Part shown: in pieces, positions 25,875 through 33,920 of the stretch
How the letters are laid out: each line of letters starts with the position of its first letter
Numbering within the stretch: the stretch's first letter is position 1
NCBI GenBank assembly: GCA_019420305.1
Contig: JAHZHL010000022.1
Coordinates: forward strand, 56,048 to 107,083
Length of the DNA: 51,036 nt
Direction: 5' to 3'
Source: Bacillota bacterium
GTDB taxonomy: Bacteria; Bacillota; Clostridia; Peptostreptococcales; Anaerovoracaceae
Made by a program: the position numbers and the translations under genes
Notes under the pieces: model-generated
The model's database searches: none
Told to the model about the DNA's origin: nothing
The model's input: the letters and a program-made list of their open reading frames with translations, nothing else

Positions 25875-27155
25875 ATGGCTATTCAAGTTATAAAAGATAA
25901 ATGTAAAGGCTGCAAATTATGTCTGAAGGCCTGCCCGTTTGACGCGATTGACATGAACGGAAAGATTGCGGAAATCAATGACAAATGTACAGCTTGTAAT
26001 CAGTGTATCGCTGCTTGCCCGTTTGACGCGATCGAAAAGACTGGCGATGATGTAGCGGTTGATCTGAGCGCGTACAAAGATGTATGGGTATTCGCGGAAC
26101 AGAGAAACGGCAAACTGATGAACGTTGCGCTGGAACTGATCGGTGAAGGCCGCAGACTGGCTAAGGAAATCAGCGAGGAGACAAAGGTATGCGCTCTGCT
26201 GGTTGGTGACGGAATCGATCATCTGGAGCAGGAATGCTATGAATATGGCGCGGAAAGAGTTATCATGATTCAGGATCCGCTCCTCAAGAACTACACAACT
26301 GACGGTTATACAAAAGTAATCGTTGACGCGGTAGAAGAATACAAGCCGGAACTGGTTATCTACGGTGCGACTCACATCGGAAGAGACCTGGCTCCGAGAG
26401 TAGCTGCAAGACTGAACACTGGTCTGACTGCGGACTGCACAAGACTGGACATCAAAGTTTCCAGCTATATTGATTACGCGAACAACAACACAACTCTGGA
26501 TACTTCCACTCTGGATCCGAACGATCCGAGCACTGGAATCAAGCAGACTCGTCCGGCATTCGGCGGTAACCTGATGGCTACTATCATCTGCCCGAAGACA
26601 AGACCGCAGATGTCCACAGTAAGACCTGGCGTAATGCAGAAGAGAGATAGAGTTGAAGGCGCGACTGGTGAAAGAGTTGACTACAAGCCACAGATCACAG
26701 AAAGCGATATCAGAATCACAATTAAAGATATCGTTAAGTCCGCGAAAGAATTAGTTTCTCTGACAGACGCAGACATCATCTGCTCCGGCGGAAGAGGTCT
26801 GGGTGATCCGTCCGGATTCGAACTGATTAAAGAATTCGCTGATAAAGTTGGCGGAGTTGTTGGTTCCTCCCGTGCGGCAGTAGACGCTGGCTGGATCGAT
26901 CATTCTCATCAGGTTGGACAGACTGGTACGACTGTTAAACCGAAAATCTACTTTGCATGCGGTATCTCCGGTGCTATCCAGCATCTGGCAGGTATGCAGA
27001 CTTCTGATATCATCGTTGCAATCAACAAAGACCCGGATGCTCCGATCTTTGAAGTTGCGGACTTCGGTATCGTAGGCGACCTGTATAAAGTAATTCCGGA
27101 AATTATTGCGGAATGGGATAACGCAGAAGAATTATACGATGCTTCCACAAAATAA
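25875..27155 (+). CDS. etfA: Electron transfer flavoprotein alpha subunit with N-terminal 2[4Fe-4S] ferredoxin domain
   Basis: 426 residues, about 90 more than plain EtfA. Residues 1-58 hold two CxxCxxCxxxCP motifs (CKGCKLCLKACP and CTACNQCIAACP), i.e. a bacterial ferredoxin domain. The EtfA body follows and ends with the FAD motifs CSGGRGLGD, GSSRAAVDAGW, HQVGQTGTTVKP and INKDPDAPIFEVADFG. The same fusion is known in CarE of the caffeyl-CoA reductase complex of Acetobacterium woodii, where ferredoxin is reduced by bifurcation. Here it would pass low-potential electrons to ferredoxin, perhaps for the hydrogenase encoded next. The terminator at 27178 ends the operon. Confidence 0.93.
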   Translation: MAIQVIKDKCKGCKLCLKACPFDAIDMNGKIAEINDKCTACNQCIAACPFDAIEKTGDDVAVDLSAYKDVWVFAEQRNGKLMNVALELIGEGRRLAKEISEETKVCALLVGDGIDHLEQECYEYGAERVIMIQDPLLKNYTTDGYTKVIVDAVEEYKPELVIYGATHIGRDLAPRVAARLNTGLTADCTRLDIKVSSYIDYANNNTTLDTSTLDPNDPSTGIKQTRPAFGGNLMATIICPKTRPQMSTVRPGVMQKRDRVEGATGERVDYKPQITESDIRITIKDIVKSAKELVSLTDADIICSGGRGLGDPSGFELIKEFADKVGGVVGSSRAAVDAGWIDHSHQVGQTGTTVKPKIYFACGISGAIQHLAGMQTSDIIVAINKDPDAPIFEVADFGIVGDLYKVIPEIIAEWDNAEELYDASTK

Positions 27156-27177
27156 ATAAAGGTACGAAATATAATCG

Positions 27178-27213
27178 AAAAAGACGCGGTTCTTGAAAGG
27201 ACTGCGTCTTTTT
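27178..27213 (+). terminator. Terminator of the acd-etfBA operon
   Basis: AAAAAGACGC (27178-27187) pairs perfectly with GCGTCTTTTT (27204-27213), and five further pairs including two G-U extend it inward to a TTGAAA loop. The run of T is in the 3' arm. Confidence 0.9.
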
Positions 27214-27259
27214 CATAAGAAAAGAAAGCAGGGATGTTATTTATTTGCTGCGATTTTGA

Positions 27260-27305
27260 ATAATGTGAAAACAATGGTGCACTAATAATCATAATGTGAT
27301 ATAAT
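27260..27305 (+). promoter_or_regulatory. Extended -10 promoter with paired ATAATGTGA repeats, hydrogenase gene
   Basis: TGATATAAT (27297-27305) is a perfect extended -10 box; no good -35 is present. ATAATGTGA occurs at 27260-27268 and again at 27291-27299, 31 bp apart (three helical turns), the second copy overlapping the -10 region. The repeats could be operator sites for a redox or Crp-family regulator (inference). Confidence 0.45.
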
Positions 27306-27376
27306 AGTAAAAAGTATTGCAAAAATAATGTATGGATAGAGATTCGTGCAGATATGTTGAGTAAAGGAAGGCAGAC

Positions 27377-28819
27377 ATGAGAATTTTTGATACAAATGTA
27401 CAGGAACTGAAATACAAAGTTTTGATGGAGGTTGCGTATCAGACCTGGTTGGGCAATGATTCTTTTGCGGTGTTCAATGAGATCGCCAATGAAATCGTAA
27501 AAAAGGGCGAACCGCCCATGAGCTGCTGTATTTATAAAGACAGAGCTATTGTAGCGGAACGGATTCGCATTGCTCTTGGCGGAAATAAAGATAATCCGAA
27601 TGTAATTCAGGTTATTGATATCGCCTGTGACGAATGTCCGGAGGCGGGTCATACGGTTACGGATCTCTGCCGTGGCTGCGTAGCGCACCGATGCGCTGAC
27701 GCCTGCAAGCTGGGCGCGATTTATTTCGATGATGAGCAGATGGCGCATATTGATAAGAGCAAGTGTGTGGAATGCGGAAAATGCGCGGATGTCTGCCCTT
27801 ACAGCGCCATCGCGAACTTTAAACGGCCATGTGAGCGTGCCTGCAAGTTTGACGCCATCAGCATGGCAGAGGAAGGGGAGGCACAGATTGATAATGACAA
27901 GTGTGTCGCCTGCGGCGCGTGTGTGTATCAGTGTCCCTTCGGAGCGACCGTGGATGTCTCCAGCATTGTGGATGTCATTCATACGATTAAAGAGAGTGAA
28001 GATAATAAAAAATACAAAGTATACGCTATGGTGGCGCCGGCGATCGCCAGTCAGTTTACTTATGCGAAAATGGGGCAAGTGATTACCGCTATAAAGGAAC
28101 TTGGTTTTTATACTGTGACGGAAGCCGCCCTTGGCGCGGATATGGTTGCTTACGACGAAGCGCAGGAATTGATTGAAAAGGATTTTCTTACCAGCTCCTG
28201 CTGTCCGGCTTTTGTACGCTACATAAAGACGAAATTTCCGGAACTGACGGATCATATTTCCCACAATCTTTCGCCTATGGCTACACTGGGAAAATTCATT
28301 AAAGAACACGATAAAGACGCCAAAATTGTATTCATCGGTCCATGTACAGCCAAAAAAGCGGAAATCAAGCAGAACCATGTGAAAGACTATATTGACTATG
28401 TTATGACCTTTGAAGAGCTGCAGGCTCTGATTGACAGTAAAGATATTATTGTAGAGGAGCTGCCGGAAACGTCTTTGGATGAAGCGTCATATTTTGGACG
28501 GATTTTCGCAAGGAGCGGCGGTGTAACCGCTGCGGTAGAGGAAGCTGTGAAGGAACTGAATCCGGAAGGGTTTACGTTTAACCCGATTACCTGTGATGGC
28601 TTTGACAAGTGCAGGCCGGCTCTGATGCGTGCCAGCAAGGGACTGATGAAAGACTATAACTTTATCGAAGGTATGATCTGCAGCGGCGGATGTATCGGAG
28701 GCGCGGGATGCCTGACTCACGGTGAAGCCAATAGGAAGGGCGTAGAAAAATATGGAAAAGATTCTACCGCGGAGACCATTAAAGGCGCTATTGAGCGGGC
28801 GGAGGAAAAAGGCGTGTGA
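27377..28819 (+). CDS. Monomeric [FeFe] hydrogenase, group B-like
   Basis: 480-residue cytoplasmic iron-sulfur protein. Two [4Fe-4S] motifs (CVECGKCADVCP and CVACGACVYQCP) follow an extra Cys-rich stretch (CDECPEAG, CRGCVAHRCADAC). H-cluster motifs are: L1 TSSCCPAF, L2 IGPCTAKKAE, L3 MICSGGCIGGAGC. All four H-cluster Cys are present; the TSSCCPAF and GGAGC variants fit the group B branch rather than bidirectional group A enzymes. It probably couples ferredoxin to proton reduction or H2 uptake. It is a single-gene unit between two terminators, next to the ferredoxin-linked Etf operon. Confidence 0.88.
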   Translation: MRIFDTNVQELKYKVLMEVAYQTWLGNDSFAVFNEIANEIVKKGEPPMSCCIYKDRAIVAERIRIALGGNKDNPNVIQVIDIACDECPEAGHTVTDLCRGCVAHRCADACKLGAIYFDDEQMAHIDKSKCVECGKCADVCPYSAIANFKRPCERACKFDAISMAEEGEAQIDNDKCVACGACVYQCPFGATVDVSSIVDVIHTIKESEDNKKYKVYAMVAPAIASQFTYAKMGQVITAIKELGFYTVTEAALGADMVAYDEAQELIEKDFLTSSCCPAFVRYIKTKFPELTDHISHNLSPMATLGKFIKEHDKDAKIVFIGPCTAKKAEIKQNHVKDYIDYVMTFEELQALIDSKDIIVEELPETSLDEASYFGRIFARSGGVTAAVEEAVKELNPEGFTFNPITCDGFDKCRPALMRASKGLMKDYNFIEGMICSGGCIGGAGCLTHGEANRKGVEKYGKDSTAETIKGAIERAEEKGV

Positions 28820-28881
28820 GAAAGCGACGGAGTCTGCTGCGGACAAAGCTGTATATAAAAATGCATAATTCGAGCAAGAGG

Positions 28882-28918
28882 AAGGAAACTACGTATAAAA
28901 TGCGTGGTTTCCTTTTTT
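28882..28918 (+). terminator. Terminator after the hydrogenase gene
   Basis: AAGGAAAC (28882-28889) pairs with GTTTCCTT (28907-28914), with ACG/CGT stacked inside past one mismatch, followed by a run of six T from 28913. Confidence 0.82.
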
Positions 28919-28975
28919 CCACAAGAAATCGCTAAGAGGATTATATATCACTCTTCTGGAAGAAAATGTGTGAAT

Positions 28976-28992
28976 TTGGCACATATATTGCT
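28976..28992 (+). promoter_or_regulatory. Sigma-54 (-24/-12) promoter of the enhancer-binding protein gene
   Basis: TTGGCACATATATTGCT matches the sigma-54 consensus TGGCAC-N5-TTGCW, with GG at 28978-28979 and GC at 28990-28991 exactly 10 nt apart. A TATAAT begins at 28992 but lacks a -35. The gene may therefore be under its own or another activator's control. Confidence 0.7.
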
Positions 28993-29066
28993 ATAATTAA
29001 TGGTATATTGTTGTTTGGATAGAACGAAAAAAGTTATAGCAAATGAAAAAATTAGGGTGGTGAAAA

Positions 29067-30449
29067 ATGAAGAAAGAACAGAACGAAACCAAAGTTTTAG
29101 CAGAAAATTTTGACGCTATTTTTGACGCGATTCATGACGATCTGCTGATTTCGGACGGGCAGGGAATCGTTCTCAGAGTAAGCCCGACTTTTGAGGATGT
29201 TTACGGGGTGGATGGAGATTATGTGGTAGGCAAAAGCATCTATGAACTGGAGGAAGAAGGGGTGTTTACACCGTCTATTATCGCGAAGGTTTTGGAGAAA
29301 AAGGAAAAAATCACGATGCAGCAGCGAAACCGGACAGAGCGACGGATTGTGGTAACCGCCACGCCGGTCTTCGATGAAAAGGGGAAAATCCGACTGGTTG
29401 TCAGTTTTTCCAGAGATATAACCGAACTGGTGGAGCTGCAGCGGCAGTATGCGCAGTTGGAAAACAAAATTGAACAATATACGGAAGAGATCAATCAGCT
29501 GCGACAGAAGGCGGCGCTGGAAGACGGCGTAATCGGAAAGTCGCGCCAGATGGTGGACATTCTGGAGACGATCCATCGAGTTGCTGATTTTGACGCCAAT
29601 ATTTTATTCCTGGGTCCCTCCGGCGTCGGCAAGACAATGCTGTCGAAAATCGTACACCAGCAGAGCAAGCGGAATAAAGGCCCGTTTATTGACATTAACT
29701 GCGCCGCCATTCCGGAGCATCTTCTGGAATCCGAACTTTTCGGCTACGAAAAAGGATCTTTTACAGGGGCGGGAAGTAGGGGGAAAGTCGGATTAATCGA
29801 ACTGGCCAACGGAGGAACGCTGCTTTTGGACGAAATATCCGAAATGCCTTTGAGCCTGCAGGCGAAACTGCTGAAGACCATTCAGGATAAGGTAATTACG
29901 AGAGTCGGCGGAACAAAAGCAATCAAGGTGGATTTTCGCCTGATAACCGCCTCAAACCGGAATTTGGAAGACTTCGCGAAGAAAGGACTGTTCCGCAAAG
30001 ATCTGTACTACAGGCTCAATGTGATACAAATCCATATTCCGCCTCTCTGTGACCGAAAAGATGATATCATCCCTCTGATTGAATTTTTTGTAAAGAAAAA
30101 TAATGAACGATATGGACTTCACAAGCAATTTCACCCGTGTGCTCTGGAAGCTCTGGTAAATTACAGCTGGCCGGGGAATATCCGGGAACTTTCCAACATT
30201 GTGGAACGTACATTCATGACCAGTGACGGGGATGTGATTCAGAAAGAGGCTCTGCCTCAGGAAATTTTACGGGAGCAAAAGGCCGGTGTAAGGGAAGTGA
30301 ATGATCTTAATAAAGCAATCGAAGCCTTTGAAGGCGATCTGATAAGGCAGGCATATAAGAAATACGGCAGCAGCATGGAGGTAGGAAAAGCGCTTGGAAT
30401 CAGTCAGCCTACCGCTTACCGTAAAATACAGAAGTATGTGAGAAAATAA
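29067..30449 (+). CDS. Sigma-54-dependent transcriptional activator, PAS-AAA+-Fis
   Basis: 460 residues. An N-terminal PAS domain (about 10-130) probably binds the signal. The AAA+ domain has Walker A GPSGVGKT, the sigma-54-contacting loop GSFTGA (variant of GAFTGA), Walker B-type GGTLLLDEISEMP and the arginine-finger region FRKDLYYRLNVIQIHIPPL. A Fis-type helix-turn-helix closes the protein (VGKALGISQPTAYRKIQKY). It lies between two sigma-54 promoters and is the only such activator in the window, so it likely controls the AOR and ureohydrolase operons and possibly itself. The inducer is unknown; an aldehyde or guanidino compound is a guess from context. Confidence 0.92.
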   Translation: MKKEQNETKVLAENFDAIFDAIHDDLLISDGQGIVLRVSPTFEDVYGVDGDYVVGKSIYELEEEGVFTPSIIAKVLEKKEKITMQQRNRTERRIVVTATPVFDEKGKIRLVVSFSRDITELVELQRQYAQLENKIEQYTEEINQLRQKAALEDGVIGKSRQMVDILETIHRVADFDANILFLGPSGVGKTMLSKIVHQQSKRNKGPFIDINCAAIPEHLLESELFGYEKGSFTGAGSRGKVGLIELANGGTLLLDEISEMPLSLQAKLLKTIQDKVITRVGGTKAIKVDFRLITASNRNLEDFAKKGLFRKDLYYRLNVIQIHIPPLCDRKDDIIPLIEFFVKKNNERYGLHKQFHPCALEALVNYSWPGNIRELSNIVERTFMTSDGDVIQKEALPQEILREQKAGVREVNDLNKAIEAFEGDLIRQAYKKYGSSMEVGKALGISQPTAYRKIQKYVRK

Positions 30450-30454
30450 GACAT

Positions 30455-30482
30455 TCAAAATCGAATAATTATTCGATTTTGA
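30455..30482 (+). promoter_or_regulatory. 28-bp perfect palindrome, probable upstream activator site
   Basis: From TCAAAATCGAATAA to its exact complement, centred at 30468/30469, all 28 bases are self-complementary. It lies about 115 bp before the -24 element of the AOR promoter, a normal distance for an enhancer of a sigma-54 activator. The sequence GATTTTGATT at its right edge recurs before the third sigma-54 promoter (32821-32830). Confidence 0.6.
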
Positions 30483-30553
30483 TTATTTGGGATTAAGACC
30501 CTGATATCTTAATGTTTGGCGGAAAACAGAATTCAAATAAGAATAATCCTTCT

Positions 30554-30594
30554 AACAAAAGAGCGTTTTTTGGTTGAAAAAACGCTCTTTTGTT
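30554..30594. terminator. 18-bp perfect terminator hairpin, abutting the sigma-54 promoter
   Basis: AACAAAAGAGCGTTTTTT (30554-30571) is the exact reverse complement of 30577-30594, with a GGTTG loop. It ends the activator gene transcript and can work in both directions because T runs occur in both arms. The next base starts the -24 element of the AOR promoter. Confidence 0.88.
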
Positions 30595-30611
30595 TTGGCA
30601 TAAAAATTGCG
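30595..30611 (+). promoter_or_regulatory. Sigma-54 (-24/-12) promoter of the AOR operon
   Basis: TTGGCATAAAAATTGCG has GG at 30597-30598 and GC at 30609-30610, spaced by exactly 10 nt as sigma-54 requires. The AOR start codon is about 61 nt downstream of the -12 element. A palindromic candidate enhancer lies upstream. Confidence 0.8.
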
Positions 30612-30671
30612 TTTAAATATAGGCGGTTATGAAATTTGAAAATGTTTTGACAGGAAAGGTAGAAGGGACAA

Positions 30672-32573
30672 ATGATAAGAGATGCCAAAATCCTTTATGT
30701 GGATTTAAAAGAACAAAAAACAGAAGTAAAATTCCTGGATTCTGAGACTTATCGGAAGTACCCGGGAGGTTCCGCGCTGGGAATGTACCTGATGCTGCAG
30801 GAGATGGATCCGGAGGTGGATCCGCTGTCTCCGGAAAACCTGCTGATTTTTTCTGTTTCTCCTCTGACAGGAATTCCGATCAGCGGACAAAGCCGAATGT
30901 GCGTAACGACGAAAAGCCCTCTGACCGGCATGGCGGGAGATTCTCAGGTAGGAGGATTTATTCCGGCGGCTGTAAAGGGAAACGGCTGGGACAGCATTGT
31001 CATCCGGGGAAAATCGGACAAACCGGTATATTTGTATCTGGAAAAGAACAAAGCTGAAATCAGGGATGCGTCGAAAATGTGGGGGATGCTTACGGGAGAG
31101 ACCGAAAGCGCTATTGCAGAGGATCTGGGACACAGTAAATTTGAAGCGTCTGTCATCGGACCAGCCGGAGAAAATCTGGTTTCTTACGCATCGATCATGC
31201 ATCGCAGGAGCCGCGCAAATGGCAGAAACGGCGTAGGGGCGGTTATGGGTTCGAAAAATCTGAAGGCGTTAGTTGTAAAAAAATCGCCGCCGATTTTGCC
31301 GGAAAGCCCGGAGAATATGAAAAAACATCTGACCCTCAATGTGAAGGAAAAAATGGCTGCGAATGAAGTTGTGACCGATGTTTCCATAAACGGTTCCGCG
31401 GGTTCGACCGACGCTCACGGAGCGGAAGGATTTTTACCGTCTTATAACTGGGAGAAAGGCCTTATGGACGACTGGATCAAGACCGCGGGAACCACGATTA
31501 CGAATACAATCCTGAAAAAACGGGAAACTTGTTTTGGCTGCGCGATTCGCTGCAAGGGTGTTGTAGAGGTGCCGGGAAAAGCCGATCCGGAATACGGAGG
31601 ACCGGAGTATGAAACCTGCGCGACCTTTGGATCTTACTGCGGAAACACGGATTTAGGGGAAATCTGCCATGCTAACCAGCTCTGTAATATGTTCGGTATG
31701 GATACGATTACCTGCGGAGCAACGATCGCCTGGACCATGGACTGTTTTGAAAGAGGAATTCTTACGAAAAAGGATACTGACGGACTGGAATTGAAGTTCG
31801 GAAACGGTCAGGTCTTCGATACGCTGATTAAGAAGATCGCCTATAAAGAAAAAGGAATCGGAGCGTTGCTGGCAAAGGGAAGCGCCGCCGCGGCGAAAGA
31901 ACTGGGGAAAGAGGCGGAAGATCTGGTAGTGGCCTGCAAGGGACAGGAATGGCCGGCCCATATGGTACAGTTCAAACCGAATCTAGCGCTCAATTACGCG
32001 GCAAATCCTTACGGCGCGGATCATCAGTGCGCGGAACACGATACGGCCTTAATGGCGCCGGATGACGATCAGAACTGGATCTGGCCCAATATGCTGGATC
32101 ATTTTGAAAAGAGCGACGACTATGGAATCCTGGATGATAATAAAGCGCGCTTTGCTTATGTCACACAGAAATTCTATGCTATGATGGACAGTTTGTGCCT
32201 GTGCCAGTTCGCGTGGGGACCGGCGTGGCAGCTGTATGGGCCGCAGGATCTGGTGGATTTCTGCAAATACGGCATTGGATGGGAAACCTCTCTGGAAGAG
32301 CTGCAGGAGATCGGTGAACGCCGCATTAATATGATGCGGCTGTTTAACCAGAAACTGGGGCTTTCAAGAAAGGATGATGTGATCCCCAAAAAGGCATTTC
32401 TGCCAATCAGACATGCGGGGGGAGAAATTGCCCAGATCATGCCGGAACAGTTTGAAGCTTCACTGACAACTTATTATAGAATAGCGGGATGGGATACGGA
32501 AACCGGAAATCCGACGCAGAAAACAATTAACCGGCTGGGCCTGGAATGGGTACAGGAGAAATTATGTATGTAA
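30672..32573 (+). CDS. Aldehyde:ferredoxin oxidoreductase family (tungsten pterin) enzyme
   Basis: 633 residues, the usual AOR length. The N-terminal domain shows YPGGSALGMYLM and LIFSVSPLTGIPISGQSRM, the pterin-binding surface. The single [4Fe-4S] cluster has CFGCAIRC plus a later Cys in DSLCLCQFAWG. The family oxidises aldehydes to acids and reduces ferredoxin using a tungsten bispterin; some members act on aromatic or other carbonyl compounds. It is expressed from a sigma-54 promoter and overlaps a ThiS/MoaD-like gene by 10 nt. The reduced ferredoxin could feed the hydrogenase or run the Etf reaction backwards. The substrate is not evident. Confidence 0.9.
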   Translation: MIRDAKILYVDLKEQKTEVKFLDSETYRKYPGGSALGMYLMLQEMDPEVDPLSPENLLIFSVSPLTGIPISGQSRMCVTTKSPLTGMAGDSQVGGFIPAAVKGNGWDSIVIRGKSDKPVYLYLEKNKAEIRDASKMWGMLTGETESAIAEDLGHSKFEASVIGPAGENLVSYASIMHRRSRANGRNGVGAVMGSKNLKALVVKKSPPILPESPENMKKHLTLNVKEKMAANEVVTDVSINGSAGSTDAHGAEGFLPSYNWEKGLMDDWIKTAGTTITNTILKKRETCFGCAIRCKGVVEVPGKADPEYGGPEYETCATFGSYCGNTDLGEICHANQLCNMFGMDTITCGATIAWTMDCFERGILTKKDTDGLELKFGNGQVFDTLIKKIAYKEKGIGALLAKGSAAAAKELGKEAEDLVVACKGQEWPAHMVQFKPNLALNYAANPYGADHQCAEHDTALMAPDDDQNWIWPNMLDHFEKSDDYGILDDNKARFAYVTQKFYAMMDSLCLCQFAWGPAWQLYGPQDLVDFCKYGIGWETSLEELQEIGERRINMMRLFNQKLGLSRKDDVIPKKAFLPIRHAGGEIAQIMPEQFEASLTTYYRIAGWDTETGNPTQKTINRLGLEWVQEKLCM

Positions 32574-32758
32574 CAATTAATAAGAAGAAGGTGACGCTGG
32601 ATGCCGGGACTACAGTTGCGAAACTGGTGAAACAGAGAAAAATGCGAAAAGCGGCGGTCTGGGTTAATGGAAAGCAGTTGCTTTCTTCTCAGTATAACAC
32701 GTGGGTTATCTGCGAGGGAGATGAAATCCGTCTGCTTCAGATTCTGGCAGGAGGATGA
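32564..32758 (+). CDS. ThiS/MoaD-like sulfur carrier protein
   Basis: 64-residue beta-grasp protein ending in the functional diglycine (LQILAGG), which is adenylated and converted to a thiocarboxylate in this family. ATG 32564 is preceded by AGGAGAA and lies inside the AOR coding end; an in-frame ATG at 32546 lacks this spacing. MoaD-type carriers supply the dithiolene sulfurs of pterin cofactors. Dedicated small carriers are often placed next to AOR genes, which fits a role in tungstopterin assembly. Thiamine synthesis is less likely because no thiazole genes are present. Confidence 0.82.
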   Translation: MYVTINKKKVTLDAGTTVAKLVKQRKMRKAAVWVNGKQLLSSQYNTWVICEGDEIRLLQILAGG

Positions 32759-32765
32759 CTATTCA

Positions 32766-32844
32766 AAGTTAAATAATAATTCAAAAATGAATACAATGCG
32801 AAAGGTATTTAACTTCAAAAGATTTTGATTCTTGTATTCAAGAA
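32766..32844 (+). promoter_or_regulatory. Candidate enhancer region of the ureohydrolase operon
   Basis: AAGTTAAATA (32766-32775) is the exact complement of TATTTAACTT (32806-32815). TTCTTG-TATT-CAAGAA (32829-32844) is a second dyad. CAAAAGATTTTGATT between them shares GATTTTGATT exactly with the palindrome before the AOR promoter. The position, 60-140 bp before the -24 element, fits binding of the sigma-54 activator. Confidence 0.45.
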
Positions 32845-32901
32845 CGAATAAAACGCAAAGCGGATAAGGCCCAAGAGGGTTAAAAAATCCCCGAATTCGC
32901 G

Positions 32902-32918
32902 TTGGCATGTGATTTGCT
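32902..32918 (+). promoter_or_regulatory. Sigma-54 (-24/-12) promoter of the ureohydrolase operon
   Basis: TTGGCATGTGATTTGCT has GG at 32904-32905 and GC at 32916-32917 with the required 10-nt spacing, and matches TGGCA-N6-TTGCW. The start codon is 45 nt after the -12 element. Confidence 0.78.
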
Positions 32919-32962
32919 TATTTAAATTATTAGAGAGAACTCAATGAAAGGAGCTTATTAAG

Positions 32963-33883
32963 ATGAAATACGAAGTACAGGAACATTTACATTACGCGGG
33001 GATCCCTAGCTGGAACCACTGCCCGATTACCCAGGATGTAGAAGGGGCGGATATTGTGGTAATGGGAGTACCCTTTGACAGCGGAGTAACCTTCCGCCCG
33101 GGAGCCCGTTTCGCGCCGAGAGCGGTGAGAGAACAGAGCCTGATCGCCTGCTGCTTTAAATATCCGTGGGAGTACAAGCTGACCGACGAAGCGAAGATTG
33201 TCGATTACGGAGATGTAGGTTACTGGGTTGGAGCGAAAGCGACGGAATTCATGGTGGAAGATTCCTACAAACACGCGAAAAAGATTCTGGAAGCAGGCTG
33301 CAGCCTGATGACCATTGGAGGCGACCATACGATTCCTTATGGACCGGTGAGAGCGGCCAGCGAGAAATACGGCAAACTAGCGCTGCTTCACTTTGATTCC
33401 CATCAGGACAGTACGAAGAGCGAGACCAAGGCGGACGGAACGAGAAACCTGTCCCACGCCAACTTTGCCTATGACCTGCAGGAGGAAGGCTGTATTGACC
33501 CGTCCCGTTCGGCGCAGGTCTTCATCCGCACGGAAATGACGGAATGCGGCTACAATGTGATTCACTCCATGGACGCGCTGGACATGAAGCCGGAAGAACT
33601 GGCGGAAAAGCTGAAAGGAATCGTAGGAGACATGCCGGTATACCTGACCTTTGACATCGACGCTTTGGATCCGGCAGCGGCGCCGGGAACGGGAACGCCG
33701 GTAATCGGAGGACCGAGTTCCGACTTTGTGCGGAAAGTGCTGAGAGGATTAAGAGGAATCAATATCGTGGCGGCGGACATGGTGGAAGTGCTGCCGGATA
33801 AAGATCCGAGCAACATTACAGCCATTGCGGGAGCTGCCATTACGCAGGATATTATGTATCTGATGCACGAAGCGAGAAAATAA
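32963..33883 (+). CDS. Ureohydrolase (arginase/agmatinase family)
   Basis: 306-residue binuclear-manganese hydrolase that should release urea from a guanidino compound. Metal motifs are visible: IGGDHT, FDSHQDS (DSHxD in place of the common DAHxD) and FDIDALDPAAAPGTGTP. The N-terminal segment DSGVTFRPGARFAPRAVREQS is typical of agmatinase-like members. The neighbours are two cyclase-family hydrolases and an NCS1 permease rather than polyamine genes. The substrate may therefore be a ring-opened or imported guanidino/ureido compound instead of agmatine (inference). It is the first gene after a sigma-54 promoter. Confidence 0.85.
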   Translation: MKYEVQEHLHYAGIPSWNHCPITQDVEGADIVVMGVPFDSGVTFRPGARFAPRAVREQSLIACCFKYPWEYKLTDEAKIVDYGDVGYWVGAKATEFMVEDSYKHAKKILEAGCSLMTIGGDHTIPYGPVRAASEKYGKLALLHFDSHQDSTKSETKADGTRNLSHANFAYDLQEEGCIDPSRSAQVFIRTEMTECGYNVIHSMDALDMKPEELAEKLKGIVGDMPVYLTFDIDALDPAAAPGTGTPVIGGPSSDFVRKVLRGLRGINIVAADMVEVLPDKDPSNITAIAGAAITQDIMYLMHEARK

Positions 33884-33920
33884 AAGGTTGTTAAGAATTT
33901 TTGTAAGGAGGTTGAAGTAA

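Noticed and set aside
26948..28378. 476-codon minus-strand open frame
   Set aside because: It is antisense to the hydrogenase and EtfA genes, which have full motif sets; its composition (Arg/His/Ile-rich) is that of a shadow frame and it has no ribosome binding site.
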